Of a stretch of DNA of 64,000 bases, positions 24,801-35,100 are shown piece after piece. The translations under genes and the position numbers were made by a program. Under the pieces are notes generated by a model. It searched no databases. It was not told where the DNA came from and saw only the letters and a program-made list of their open reading frames with translations. The first letter of the stretch is position 1. Each line of letters starts with the position of its first letter. Source of the DNA: Parasponia andersonii (lineage: Eukaryota > Streptophyta > Magnoliopsida > Rosales > Cannabaceae); assembly GCA_002914805.1 (NCBI GenBank), contig JXTB01000385.1:61456-125455 (forward strand). The letters run 5' to 3'.

Positions 24801-27800
24801 ATGAGATTGTTTGAATACCTCGTCTTGTATGTTTGTACGAAGTCCATCAATGAATCTTGAAATCTTTTGACTTTTAGATTCGCGAATGTCGACTCAGGCA
24901 GCTAATTTGTGAAACTCGGTTACATATTCTTGTACTGTCCGGTATGCTTGTCGGTAATGTTGATACCGCTGAAAAATGCTTGTTCGTAATCTGGATGTAG
25001 GAAGTGCTCGATCATCAATTGTTTCATTCGCCGCCAAGTGTGAACTTTGTTTCTCTCTTGCCGAATACGTGTCATTTATAATTGATCCCACCAAGCTAAC
25101 GTGCCTCTTTTGAGTTGATAAGCCACCAATTTGACCTTCATGTGTTCTTGCGTACCCCATTATTAAGAGAACTTCTCTACTTCAGCTAGCTAATCAAGGA
25201 ATTCTTCAATCACGAATAGACCATTAAATTGCAGAATCTCGATCTTCATGCGGTCGTCATTTTGTCGAGGTCCTTGGTTGTTTTCGAGCATGGCTAGTCC
25301 TTCATCATCTTCACTAGAATCTTCATCTTCGAAAAGTTGATTTCGATGCCACCTAAAATTTTCAAGAAGATCAACTTCATCACGTCTTTGTTGCTCATAA
25401 TTGTTGTTTCGTCCCCCAAGAAAATGTTGAGTCAAATTCGTAAGCATTGTTTCTAGATTCTATAATCTTCTATCAAGTGCACCCACAGACTCCTTTGTTG
25501 TGAACTCTTTCACAGCGAGATTTTGTTGGCTAGACTCTTCATCCGATATCTTTTTTTTTTCTTTTTATTTTTTTTTTTTTGGCTTTTATAGGAAAAAAAA
25601 TAGTACAAACTTTTAAAAGTAAAGAAAAATAGAATTACTTTTTTTTATACTTTTTTTTTTTTTAACTTTTTACTTTTATAGGAAAGAAAATAGTACAAAC
25701 TCTTAAAAGTAAAGAAAAATAGAACTTTCAAAAGTCTAAACAATAAAAAAAAAATAAAGCTTTCAAAAATGTATATATTACCTTAAAAGAATAAAGCAAA
25801 TTCTCCAAGGAGGAAACCTTGATATACTCCCTTTTTTTTTTTTGGAAACAAAGATAGTGTATGGAAGGGTTATATGTATATGTATGGTAAATAATTCTTG
25901 TAGGAAGGTGATGGTAAGGATTAGATAACGAAGGTGATGATAAAATAAGGAGACTTTTTTTTTTTTAATGGAAATAGTATAGGGTGATAGTAACAGGAAA
26001 GCTCTGTCTGATACAAAGGTAAGCTCTGGTACCAATTGACGCAGCAGGTCGCTAGATTTCTCTCTAACTTACGTTCTCACAACGAGAAAATAAATAAGCA
26101 AAATTCTCAAAGAGAATTTAGAAGAGAAACCTAAAATTTGATTGAAGATTGGATGATTACAACTCTTACCAATGAAGGCAATTTATACAAGTATAGGATT
26201 AATCTAAACCATCCAATAAAATAATTCTAAGAAACTTACAACCATATACCTAGCACCTACCAACTAAACATACTTAAATTATTCACCTAACATACTTCAA
26301 ATAAACAAATTGTTCACCTAACACACTTCAAATAAACAAGCTAAATAATCTAACACATTTTAAATAAATAAGTCTATAATACCTAACATACAAAAGCATT
26401 CTACTAACCAATGGAATGTTCATTAGATTGGGTTTTAGAATTTTTGGCCTTAGTTTTGGGTCATAGATTTGGTTGTGGGCTGCTACATTAGTTTGATATA
26501 AGATGAAGGAGAGAAGACCAAAATCCTATCTATTGTTTTTTTTTTTTTCCATTGTTTAGTAAGAGGAAGAGATGAAAGAAAATAGAAAGACTATAGTTAT
26601 AATAACTGCTCTATCACTTAAATGGATATCTAGTTCCCTTCTAAAATCTTTCTAACTTTGGAAGAATTAAAAGTTTATTAAAATTTAGGATTTGGATCCC
26701 TTGTCTAATCCCTTCCCTCATATCAAACAACTATCATATCTCAAACTCATCTAATAATCCTCTCGCCCCTCTCCTTCCTTCCACTTTTCTCTCCTACCAA
26801 ACATACTCTTAATGTAGAACATTCTTAGCATTTTGAATCATATGTCAAACAATTTATAATATCACTTCCGGCTCAGTGATATTTGTTTTAGTAAACATAG
26901 ACCTTCTTTTCTTTTCCAAAAGCTTTATAACCCTCAAGTTTTGAACACCGAGTTTCGAGATATGAAGCCTGTTTTGGATTCCGTCTTTCCCTCTGAGCAC
27001 CTAGTTTCCTCAATGAAGCCCTAGAATTCCATTCTTCCTTTTGAACAACACTTGGCCCCACTACTTTATGATCTTACAGAATTGTCACTTAGTTACCAAG
27101 TAGTACTTTTCTTTTGTTAGAATGATTTAATTTCTTTAGTTCCTGTGTACCTAGAACTACTTGTTTCAGTGCATTCCCGTAAACATGAAGCACAAAATCG
27201 AATAATACGAGCTCTCTAGCATTTCAATTATCTATAATACAAATCCTTTAACCAAAGTCTACTTGTCATTTAAGTGAAACTCTGCCTGGACTTCTTCGAA
27301 TCCGAAGAATTATTACTCTTTGATCAGATGAGATGTTTGCTAATTACACTAAACATATACAACTTCATATTCCCGAAATATTTTAGCAACTAATTGTTTA
27401 AATAATTGACTTCACTTTTAGCCACAAATTGCTATCTAAATTCAAACATCAAAACTTGTATTGTTTGGCAGCCTTAGAATTCATGAAGGATAAAGATATT
27501 CACGCCATAATAGGGCCTGAAAGGTCAATGCAAGCGAAGTTTGTAATAAGTCTTGGAGAAAAGGCACGAGTCCCCATAATATCTTTCTCAGCAACCAGTC
27601 CTTCTGTGTCTCCAACCCACAACCCCTTCTTCATTCGAACAACCCAAGACGACAGCTCTCAAGTCCAAGCCATTGCATCCATAGTTCAGAAATACGGGTG
27701 GAGAGAAGTTGTTTTGATATATGAAGACACAGAATATGGAAATGGTTTGATTCCATACTTAACCGATGCCTTCCAACATATCAATACTCAGGTCTCTTAC

Positions 27801-30800
27801 AGAAGTGTCATTTCGCCATCTACAAATTCTAATTATCAAGTGCAGATTGCTAAAGAGCTTAGCAAGATAATGGCAAGGGAGACTAGGGTTTTGGTGGTTC
27901 ACATGATTGCTTCTCTTGGATCCGAACTCTTTCGCCAAGCAGCGGAGATTGGCATGATGAGTGAAGGTTTTGCATGGATCATCACTGATGGATTATCGAC
28001 TCTTTTAGATCCAGTAAGTAAAGATGTCACTCTTAGTTCAATGCAAGGCGTTTTGGGTGTTAGGCCACATGTACCTATGTCGAAAGGTCTCAAAGATTTC
28101 AAAATGAGATATTTTAATACCATTAGGAAAAATGCAAATCAGATAAACTTGTTTGGCTTATGGGCTTATGATACAATTTGGGCATTAGCTAAGGCTGTAG
28201 AATCGGTTGGGAAGATGAACATTTCTAGCGGGTCTAGGAAAAATATTTGGAAAAATGGAAGTGAACCATTTGGCCTAGTTAGAGTCTCCAAATTCGGTCC
28301 AATGCTTTTGGAAACTCTAGAACGTACTAAATTCAGAGGACTAAGTGGAAAATTCCATTTGAAAGGACGACAACTTCAACATGTCGCTTATGAAATATTC
28401 AACATGATAGGTAAAAGAGAAAAGGTTGTTGGCTATTGGAGAGCCGATAAAGGAACTATATCTCATGATTTGGCAAAGTACTCAAGTAATACAACTTCCA
28501 TGAAGAATGAAGTGCTAAAAGCAATTGCTTGGCCGGGACTAACAAGAGTCCCACCTAAGGGTTGGGTTATACCTCTAGTTGGTCAGAAGTTAAAGATTGG
28601 AGTTCCTGTTACAAATGGTTTTAAAGAATTTTTTCAAGTAAAATGGGATCCACTTACAGATGAGCCTACATTTTCAGGGTTGTCTTACGACATCTTTCTT
28701 GCTGCGTTAGATAAGTTGCCATTTGCAGTACCATGTGAGTTCATTCCATATGCAAATAGCTCAAGAGAGATGCTGGGGACTTATGATGAACTTGTTTACC
28801 AAATTAAACTCGAGGTATGAAATATACTCTTAACATCCCATTTCCTAGTTCAATAACTCAATATGTACTAAAGAAATCATGTGTAATACTTAAAAAGGTA
28901 AGGCTTAATGGTATTTGAAAAATTTACACCTAGTATCTGTTTTTATAACTTATTTTTATAAATACTCGTTTCTAATTTTATATTTTATTTTTATAAATAC
29001 TCATTTTTATTTTTCTTTCAAAAATACCAGTTTTTATGGTATATATTTCATGTGAAAAATATATAGTATACATTTAAAATGTAAATTTTTACTCATGTAG
29101 TATACCTTTCATGTGTAAAATATAAACAGTATATATTTACAATGTAAATGTTTACCATCATTTATATTTTTCATTATAAATCTGACTTATGGTATACATT
29201 TGAAATATATGCTAATTTTTAGTGTAATTTTTTTTCATGTATCATAGTATATACCTTATATATGAAATATATAGTACAATATACATTTCATATACACATT
29301 TTATATGTAAAATTTTGGTGGTCTACATTTCTAACAAAACAGATATGAAAATGAGATATATTCATGAAATAATAATAATAAACACGTATTTATGAAAATA
29401 TGGTTATAAAAACGGGTATTTATGAACTTTTCCCATGGTATTTTATCTGGTCTCTTTATCATTTTTCCAGAATGCCTTTCATTAATATCCTTAAATTCTA
29501 TGATGCACGCAATATTTTATGCTCATGCAAGAAATTAATTATTGTCCATGTTCATGCATGAAAAATACAGAAATATGATGCTGTTGTTGGAGATGTAACA
29601 ATCAATGCGAATAGGACATCGTATGTTGATTTCACATTACCCTATTCAGAGTCAGGTATCTCAATGGTGGTGAAAATCAAAGAAGAGGAGAAAAATATTT
29701 GGATTTTCCTGAAACCTCTAAGTTGGGATCTTTGGTTAACGACCGGAGGAGCTTTCATCTTCACAGGGTTTGTAGTATGGGTTTTTGAACATCGTACAAA
29801 CACAGAATTTAGGGGTCCGCCAAACCAACAACTCGGCACCGTTTTTTGGTTCTCCTTTTCTACTCTTGTGTTTGCTCATAGTATGTAACAATTCATCTTT
29901 TACCTTTCCTGACATCCAAATTAAAATTGACTAATCACATTTTTTTTCTTCTATATTATGTGTTTCTTCTAAATTACATATATGTACCACTAAATTTGTC
30001 AATGCTAACGTACTTATCCATAAATTGCTTTTAAAAGAGATAATTTCTCTCAAATTGATTTAAAAACTTGTCATGATAGTCAATTTTAAATATGGATTGG
30101 TCGTATACAACTGTAATTTTTCGGAATAAGATGTTAATCCAAAGATGAAAGCAAAACACAGAGATAAAGATCGTGAAACTTTTCTTAGTTAGCAAACTCA
30201 CTATGTTTTTATCCATGTTAATGATATATATGTTAATATGCAACAGGGGAGAAGGTAAAGAACAATTGGTCCAGACTTGTATTGATCATATGGATATTTG
30301 TGGTACTCATTCTTACGCAGAGTTACACTGCTAGCTTAGCCTCAATGTTGACAGTACAAAGATTACAACCTGCAGTTGTGGATGTAAATGAGCTCAAAAG
30401 AAATGGAGACTTTGTTGGCTACTCAAGTAATTCCTTTGTTAGAGGATTTTTAATAGAGCAACTAAACTTCAACGAGTCCAAGTTGAGGCCATATAGTACT
30501 CCAAAAGAGTATCATGACGCATTGTCTAAAGGAAGCAAACAAGGCGGAGTCGTTGCTATCTTTGACGAAATCCCTTATATTAAGCTCTTCCTTGCCAGAT
30601 ACCGCTCTCAATACACCATGGTTGGACCAACCTACAAATCCGATGGATTTGGCTTTGTAAGTCTATTTCCATGCGTACTTTTTCGACTCTAATTTTTTTC
30701 AGAGAATTAGGAGGGGAGGATTTGAACTCAAGAGCCTCCACTTTAGAAGGGTGTATGGTTAGTGATTACCACTAGGCTATACCGTTGCCACCTTTTTCAA

Positions 30801-31550
30801 CTCTTTTTCCTTTCACACTTAGAGAAGTTTCTTTTCATTTATTTTGACGAATAAAACTAGTGTAGTTACGGATTAAAAAATCGTATTGTACATATAAACT
30901 TTGACGGAATTCTTATTTCCTTTTGTTTAATTATATTTTAGGCCTTCCCCTTAGGGTCCCCTCTTGTCTCCTATATTTCAAGGGCAATCTTGAAGGTGAC
31001 TGAAGATCATATCAAAATGCGAGAATTGGAACAGAAGTACCTGGGAGATCCACATTCGGGTCAAGACCAAGGTTCAAAAATCTCGTCAGATGGTTCAAGT
31101 CTTAATTTATACAGTTTCGGTGGCCTTTTTATCATCACAGGACTTGCTACGGGCTTCTCATTCTTGATATTTTTGGTTAAGTTCCACCGGAAACACTGGC
31201 CTGCAGTGAATGCTAGCCACTCGGAAAGTTCTATTTGGTCAAGAGTCGCTACAATGGCAAAGCATTTTGACAATAGGGTTGCCCCTTTGCATGATTCCAA
31301 TAACAGAACAGAATCAAATGCCGGAGCTGAAGTGCTTCCCATCAACAACAGCAATTTTCAAAACCATTCAACACACTTCAGCCAAGACGTGGAGATGGGT
31401 GCCAGCGCCAATGATGAACAAGAAGACAATCATAATTTTCAGAACCATTCAATGGCATCCTTCAGCCAAAATGTAGAAACCACTGTCATTGATGAACAAG
31501 AAGCGAATCATTCTATAGACGCTCGCTTGTTTATAAACGGAGGTTCCTAA
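12620..31550 (+). CDS. GLR: Glutamate receptor-like cation channel (GLR), 5 exons
   Basis: Exons: 12,620-12,890; 27,472-28,814; 29,571-29,880; 30,247-30,656; 30,942-31,550. All joins keep frame and use GT-AG, giving 980 aa (plant GLRs are about 850-1,000). The ATG at 12,620 begins a hydrophobic signal peptide (residues 1-19). The amino-terminal ligand-binding fold runs through [12 protein letters not shown] and ISFSATSPS. It is followed by the S1 domain (from about 495), M1 (about 590-610), and the pore/M3 signature [13 protein letters not shown] (667-679). S2 follows, then M4 (about 838-858) and a cytoplasmic tail. Plant GLRs are amino-acid-gated, Ca2+-permeable channels in plasma or inner membranes. 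The 5-exon plan with the first intron after the AA(A)L motif is typical of clade II GLRs, which is inference. It is tail-to-tail with the DGK gene, 639 bp between stops. No frameshift or stop is seen, despite a 14.6-kb first intron. Confidence 0.92.
13634..15780. mobile_element. Solo LTR A, 2,147 bp, TSD ACTAG
   Basis: Begins TGTCACGACCC, ends GGGTTTTTACA, and is flanked by perfect ACTAG at 13,629-13,633 and 15,781-15,785. It shares an ordered set of motifs with LTR B: GCATGGTTAGT, TCGAATCCCTACC, CTGAATTC..AGCACCCAAAA, TTAGGC/ACATATAAT and GATCAAAAAGTCAA. The 3' third is GC-rich (15,290-15,530) and yields spurious ORFs on both strands. Long LTRs of this type occur in plant Ty3/gypsy families; the exact lineage is not assigned. 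Confidence 0.9.
16353..18658. mobile_element. Solo LTR B, 2,306 bp, TSD ATTAC
   Basis: Begins TGTCACGACTG, ends GGGGTTTTACA, with perfect ATTAC at 16,348-16,352 and 18,659-18,663. It is the same family and orientation as LTR A but clearly diverged. It lies 572 bp downstream of LTR A. Each copy has its own TSD, so they are two independent insertions, not the two LTRs of one element. Confidence 0.9.
19503..19863. mobile_element. MITE with long (about 80 bp) inverted repeats
   Basis: The left arm (GATAATATCACTTTTATATC, later TTGGTTATTATCAGTATTGACC) is the reverse complement of the right arm (GGTCAATGTTGATAATAAC, later GGTATAAAAATTATAATATT). The whole unit could fold as a hairpin of about 360 bp. 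Non-coding. Confidence 0.75.
20185..20750. mobile_element. hAT-like MITE, 8-bp imperfect TSD
   Basis: The ends are inverted: AGGTGTCAAAATAGG on the left and CCCATTTTGACACCT on the right, a terminus common in plant non-autonomous hAT elements. The flanks AATTACTC (20,177-20,184) and AATTACCC (20,751-20,758) differ at one base and have the 8-bp hAT length. GC-rich subterminal blocks such as GGGCCGGCC form further inverted repeats. Confidence 0.72.
21216..21601 (-). repeat. 3' LTR of the gypsy element
   Basis: 386 bp. In plus-strand reading it starts TGACACAGC and ends GGAATGTTCA. It aligns base for base with 26,037-26,422, with roughly one difference per ten bases. Confidence 0.9.
21602..22330 (-). 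pseudogene. Integrase segment of the gypsy element, 3'-truncated
   Basis: An HHCC-type zinc region ([15 protein letters not shown] then [10 protein letters not shown]) precedes the DDE core, with [18 protein letters not shown] and [13 protein letters not shown] visible. Stops and a frameshift interrupt it. The frame that contains DLVPLPK reaches the 3' LTR at once, so the C-terminal domain and polypurine tract are deleted. Confidence 0.82.
22427..23242 (-). pseudogene. RT connection and RNase H segment of the gypsy element
   Basis: [14 protein letters not shown] and [17 protein letters not shown] mark the RT thumb/connection. [15 protein letters not shown] and [13 protein letters not shown] mark RNase H. 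A shorter piece ends VANALSRR, the usual end of RNase H. Stops at about 22,708 and elsewhere break it. Confidence 0.85.
23267..23851 (-). pseudogene. Reverse transcriptase segment of the gypsy element
   Basis: Contains the palm motifs [21 protein letters not shown] and YFDDILVYS (active-site YFDD at 23,285-23,296). At least one stop separates the N-terminal part (to 23,600) from the core. YFDD is a permitted variant of YxDD. Confidence 0.88.
23864..24295 (-). pseudogene. Aspartic protease segment of the gypsy element
   Basis: An open segment of 143 codons with the catalytic triad region DSGSS at residues 10-14 and a second-lobe motif MLLGRPWQ. This is the retropepsin position between gag and reverse transcriptase. 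It is out of frame with its neighbours. Confidence 0.8.
24505..25447 (-). pseudogene. gag remnant of the gypsy element
   Basis: Broken segments include an acidic stretch ([10 protein letters not shown]), a capsid-like region with [16 protein letters not shown], and a zinc-knuckle tail at about 24,505-24,548 ([12 protein letters not shown]). The first knuckle cysteine appears replaced. The region is split between frames with several stops and cannot make a complete Gag. Confidence 0.75.
26021..26034 (-). other. Primer binding site, tRNA-iMet type
   Basis: The minus strand reads TGGTACCAGAGCTT two bases inside the 5' LTR. This matches TGGTATCAGAGC, complementary to the 3' end of initiator tRNA-Met, except for one base. 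It fixes the element's orientation as minus. Confidence 0.8.
26037..26422 (-). repeat. 5' LTR of the gypsy element
   Basis: 386 bp. In plus-strand reading it starts TGACGCAGC and ends GGAATGTTCA. The primer site abuts its inner end. Confidence 0.9.
27472..31550 (+). CDS. GLR: GLR exons 2-5 (ligand-binding domains, pore, tail)
   Basis: Exon 2 (27,472-28,814) carries most of the amino-terminal domain and the start of S1. Exon 3 (29,571-29,880) opens [10 protein letters not shown], where S1 continues, and includes M1. Exon 4 (30,247-30,656) holds the pore, M3 and most of S2. Exon 5 (30,942-31,550) holds the S2 end, M4 and the tail. Junction phases are 1,0,1,0. If exon 1 were not used, no good start with a signal peptide exists near exon 2, so the distant exon 1 is needed for a normal receptor. 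Confidence 0.93.
28917..29434. mobile_element. MULE-type MITE in GLR intron 2, 9-bp TSD
   Basis: 518 bp with inverted ends (GAAAAATTTACACCTAG.. on the left; reverse complement of the right GGGAAAAGTTCATAAATAC). Perfect ATGGTATTT flanks it at 28,908-28,916 and 29,435-29,443. A 9-bp TSD is characteristic of Mutator-like elements. It makes up most of the 756-bp intron and leaves both splice sites intact. Confidence 0.8.
31353..31511 (+). repeat. GLR: Tandem 26-27-residue repeat in the GLR tail
   Basis: Residues 916-942 and 943-968 both start NFQNHS, pass through FSQDVE/FSQNVE and end DEQE.NH. The DNA is also repeated. This lies in the cytoplasmic tail after M4, a part of GLRs that varies between members. 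Confidence 0.85.
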
Positions 31551-32189
31551 CTTCTCACAAGTGACGCATATTTTGAACATGTATCAAAATCAAAACAATA
31601 CCTGTGTCTACATATATGTGTCTACTGAAAATTTTACATTGAATCCTGTATGCATGATCTGTACATATGCAGAGAAATAGGAGAGGAGATAACATTCCAA
31701 ACTAAAGAAATAATGTGAATAAAATGACTGTCCCTGTGTCCCCCCTTTAATGAGGAAAGCATGGAAACATTATGGTGCAACTTGTAATCGTGAGAAATCC
31801 TGCCCCACTAACCTTACATTTTAACTTTTTCTATCCCACAATAATTGATAATGGCCATCAAAGCTAGTATAACACACTTCCATCAAAGCTAGTATAATAC
31901 ACTTTTTTAAGTGTGACAAACACATATAACATTATCAGCATATGGGAGATCAGTTGCAATTTTGGTAAAAGCAGAGACCAAAATCTTGGTCAGCAGCAAC
32001 CAGGATTAAAGAGTCTTGTTAGAGTGGGGAACTATGGAAATCCTAACTAACAAATGAATTCAATGCAGAGCCCCATTACCCAAAACCTAGGTACATGAAA
32101 TGCATTTTACAATAAATAAAACCCAATTTGCAGAGTTTTACAATAAATAAACCCTGATTTACATAAATCCTTGCAAACCAATAGTAGAA
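31551..32189. other. Convergent 3' region between GLR and DGK
   Basis: Holds both 3' UTRs. A 24-bp word (CATCAAAGCTAGTATAA...) is tandemly repeated at about 31,857-31,905. The second half is the parent-like copy of the sequence found at the left edge of the window. No gene is seen. Confidence 0.7.
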
Positions 32190-35100
32190 TCACTCCCCAC
32201 TAATCATAAGCGATTGGAAAGGAACCCTCTTAATATCCACAAATGTTGAAAATTCTTGTTTCAATGGCTGTTTCCATGGCTCTCCATCCATTTGCATATA
32301 CACATCTTTCCACTCGCCACCTCTAACTTCCAACCGAATCGCAGCAGCCTGAAACAATAAAGTTGAAGCTCGCTAAACAAAATTGTGCTAAAGTTTTGGC
32401 CCCCCAAAAACAAAATCAACAGTATGGAACACTACAAGTTTATTCCGGCAAAAGAGCACAACCATTCTACGTTTTCAGTATAACATTCCAAGCTTGACCT
32501 TGTGAATATCAAAACTCAGAAATATTTTGCAGTGTCAAAGATAAAGATGGTAGTCAACAGTGAAGATTAATAGATAATCCATTAATAGATATCCATTCAC
32601 TTATAAGCTAGTATTCCTCATGAATCTGGCTAGTTTCTTCCAATTTCCATGAGGTGCTCTTCTATAGCATTACAATGTACACGTACTCAACAAAATTTCC
32701 TTTCCCCCAAGAAGAAAAAGAAAATGAATAAAGCAAAGAACAGTTTGATATGGACCACTCTTGTTCCCAAAACTGAACAAAAAGGGGTAATTCCAGAGGC
32801 TTCTCTAACCAACTAGACATCCAAAGTCAAAAAGTAAATCATCCTAAACTCAGCATCCTTAAGCCCCCAACTAATTGAATTTTCAGGCTAGTTCATTGGA
32901 AAATTGTCAAAATTCATAAGCTGTACTTTCATTGCTGCTGTGGTGAAAGATACAGTATAGGATATCCTTTCTACTACAGGGGAAAACACGAAATCATGGA
33001 AGAAAAAAAAAACCTTAAAATAGAGCTCAAATTGCTAGGGAAGGTTAGCAATCGTTCAATGAAGTACGTACTTTCATCAATATCTGCAGAAAATTTTGAG
33101 GTCTAGTAGACACCCAGCAGAAATTTTTTAAATAGAGGGTTGATACAAGTCTTCGGACTCAAACACTAGGAACTGTAGAGTTAGAACTGTAAGTCTGTAC
33201 TTCAATTTGATTTAATGAGTTAAAACTGTAAGTCTGTACTTCAATTTGATTTAATGAGTTAAAACTGTAAGTCTCTACTTTTTATGTAGGATTAAAACAT
33301 ACACCCAGTAGCATGAAATATAAGATTTGAAACTAACTGCAGTACCTGGGCAATGTGCTTGGCAGAGATAAGTTCAACCATGACAAATGACGCATGCCAC
33401 CCTTGCTTAAGGCCGAAAATTTCTAGAAGACCATCATCAGCATGGGCCTCAACAAAGCCTTTCTGTGAGTAAACAATAAAAGACAAGATAACAATTATCA
33501 GCCTGAAACTTAATAGTCTCTTCCACACGTATAATTTCATCACCAAGAAGCCTCAGTAAATAAAACAAACACCAGGGATGAAGTTTAAAAGCAAGACTGA
33601 AAGGACCAAGGGATATGAAATAAAAATGTAGAGCAGAAGTTATGATGATTGAAGGGAAACAGAATAATACATATGTATTTTTGTGCTCAGTTACACATAG
33701 CCAACATAAAAAAATAAAACAAAAAAATATAGTTAGAAACAGGATAAAAGCTTTAACATCACCTCAAGGAAATATATGTATACCTTTTCCAAATACTCTG
33801 GCTTTAAATTACCCCAGGGATGCCGTCCACTTCCATAGTTATGAAGATTTAAAGCAACAATAGCTCTTACACTAGAGAGAAACAAAATTACATAGTGAAA
33901 TGAATGAAATAGTGAAACCAACGAAAAACAATGATACTAATAACAGAGAGAAATGGTACTTCTCTAAATATATGATAGCATTTTAAATTCACTAACAACA
34001 ACAACAACAATAGAATATTGTGTGGGGAGCACTCTACCCTTGTTAGGAATGATCTGAATCAACATTGACATCCCATAATGCAATAAGTAAACTTAACACG
34101 TGCTTAAAACTGGAGCCACTAGGTTTCAATAGCACAAACGAAGAAAGTGATACTCGTTTAACCACAAGTTAACTTGCAAAAATAGGGCAATATTGCAATG
34201 GGGAAACAGGGTTTACTTAAAAAGATAGAAGTATGAATGTTTCAAAAGAAAAAGATGACAATTGAAAATGGGAGAGTGAAAAATATTCAAGAAAATCATA
34301 TCTCGAGTATAAAATATATTGCAGTAATAATAATACTAATAATAATTATCAAAGCCATACCTTGAAGGGACAGGAATTTGCTCCCATTCTGAGCAATTGA
34401 CCTTTTTAACATGCATCCTCAGAATGTTTTTAAGTCCCCTAAGCCAGATAAGTTTTCGACGCATTAGCAAACACAGGCTATTATGAAGGAAGAATATTGT
34501 TACCTACAGGCTACAAAGATACTGCTCAAAACAAATTATCAATTAAAACAGGAGAGAATAATAATACTAGTAAAACACCAGTCTCTTCTCTCATTTAGCT
34601 CCGGTTAAGAATACAATTAAATCAAAGTGAAATTTTACTGGCTAGTTGCTAACAGATTGTTTTCTTGCATACAGCAAAAGAAGAAGCAGAACAACCATCT
34701 GAATGACATAAACTGCTCCAACTCAAAGGCATCTAACCTTAAACTTGGATCACTTGTGCAGGGCGTAAAGAACCAACCTTGACCACAACTATAGCCTGAA
34801 TAGATCAACTGCAATAACAGATGGATCAATTAGAAGACTTGAGCAAGCAAAATAGTTAAGCATACTTAATAGTGCATTTCCTCCAGCATGGTAAAACACA
34901 CATACATTAACAAACAACATCTAATAAACAACAATTTTAGTTATTTCTATAAAATCATTATAGTAAAATAAGATCAAGAGAACTTTGCATATATTGAACT
35001 GGTAATAAACCAGACCTTATTTGAAATTGGTCCTTGTGCAAGGTACGGTTTTTCATTTCGTAAATGATGAAATCCATAAGCAACCTGTGCATCCATTCCT

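Larger units (their letters stand above)
21216..26422 (-). mobile_element. Ty3/gypsy LTR retrotransposon, defective, antisense to GLR
   Basis: Two 386-bp LTRs (21,216-21,601 and 26,037-26,422) enclose gag, protease, reverse transcriptase, RNase H and integrase segments in gypsy order on the minus strand. All segments carry stops and frameshifts. The tRNA-Met-type primer site is present. The integrase C-terminus and a clear polypurine tract are missing because the integrase region runs into the 3' LTR. No matching 5-bp TSD is seen (GTTTG left, TTAGA right). Short LTRs and the polymerase type would suit a Reina-like chromovirus, which is inference only. Confidence 0.9.
21110..26808. mobile_element. 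PIF/Harbinger-like MITE split by a gypsy element
   Basis: The left end GGCTATGTTTGGTACGAGG (21,110) and the right end, reverse complement GAGTATGTTTGGTAGGAG (to 26,808), are inverted repeats. Both are bounded by TTA (21,107-21,109 and 26,809-26,811), the 3-bp TSD of Harbinger/Tourist elements. Without the inserted retrotransposon (21,216-26,422) the element is 492 bp, a usual MITE size. Purine-rich text follows the left TIR and pyrimidine-rich text precedes the right. Confidence 0.78.
12891..27471 (+). other. GLR: 14.6-kb first intron of GLR, packed with transposons
   Basis: Donor GTAAGT at 12,891; acceptor TTTGGCAG ending 27,471. It contains solo LTRs A and B, a hairpin MITE, a hAT-like MITE, and a Harbinger-like MITE split by a gypsy element. 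The named elements sum to about 11 kb. Remaining stretches (12,900-13,630; 15,790-16,345; 18,665-19,500; 19,865-20,175; 20,760-21,105; 26,815-27,470) are AT-rich with nothing recognisable. Confidence 0.8.
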
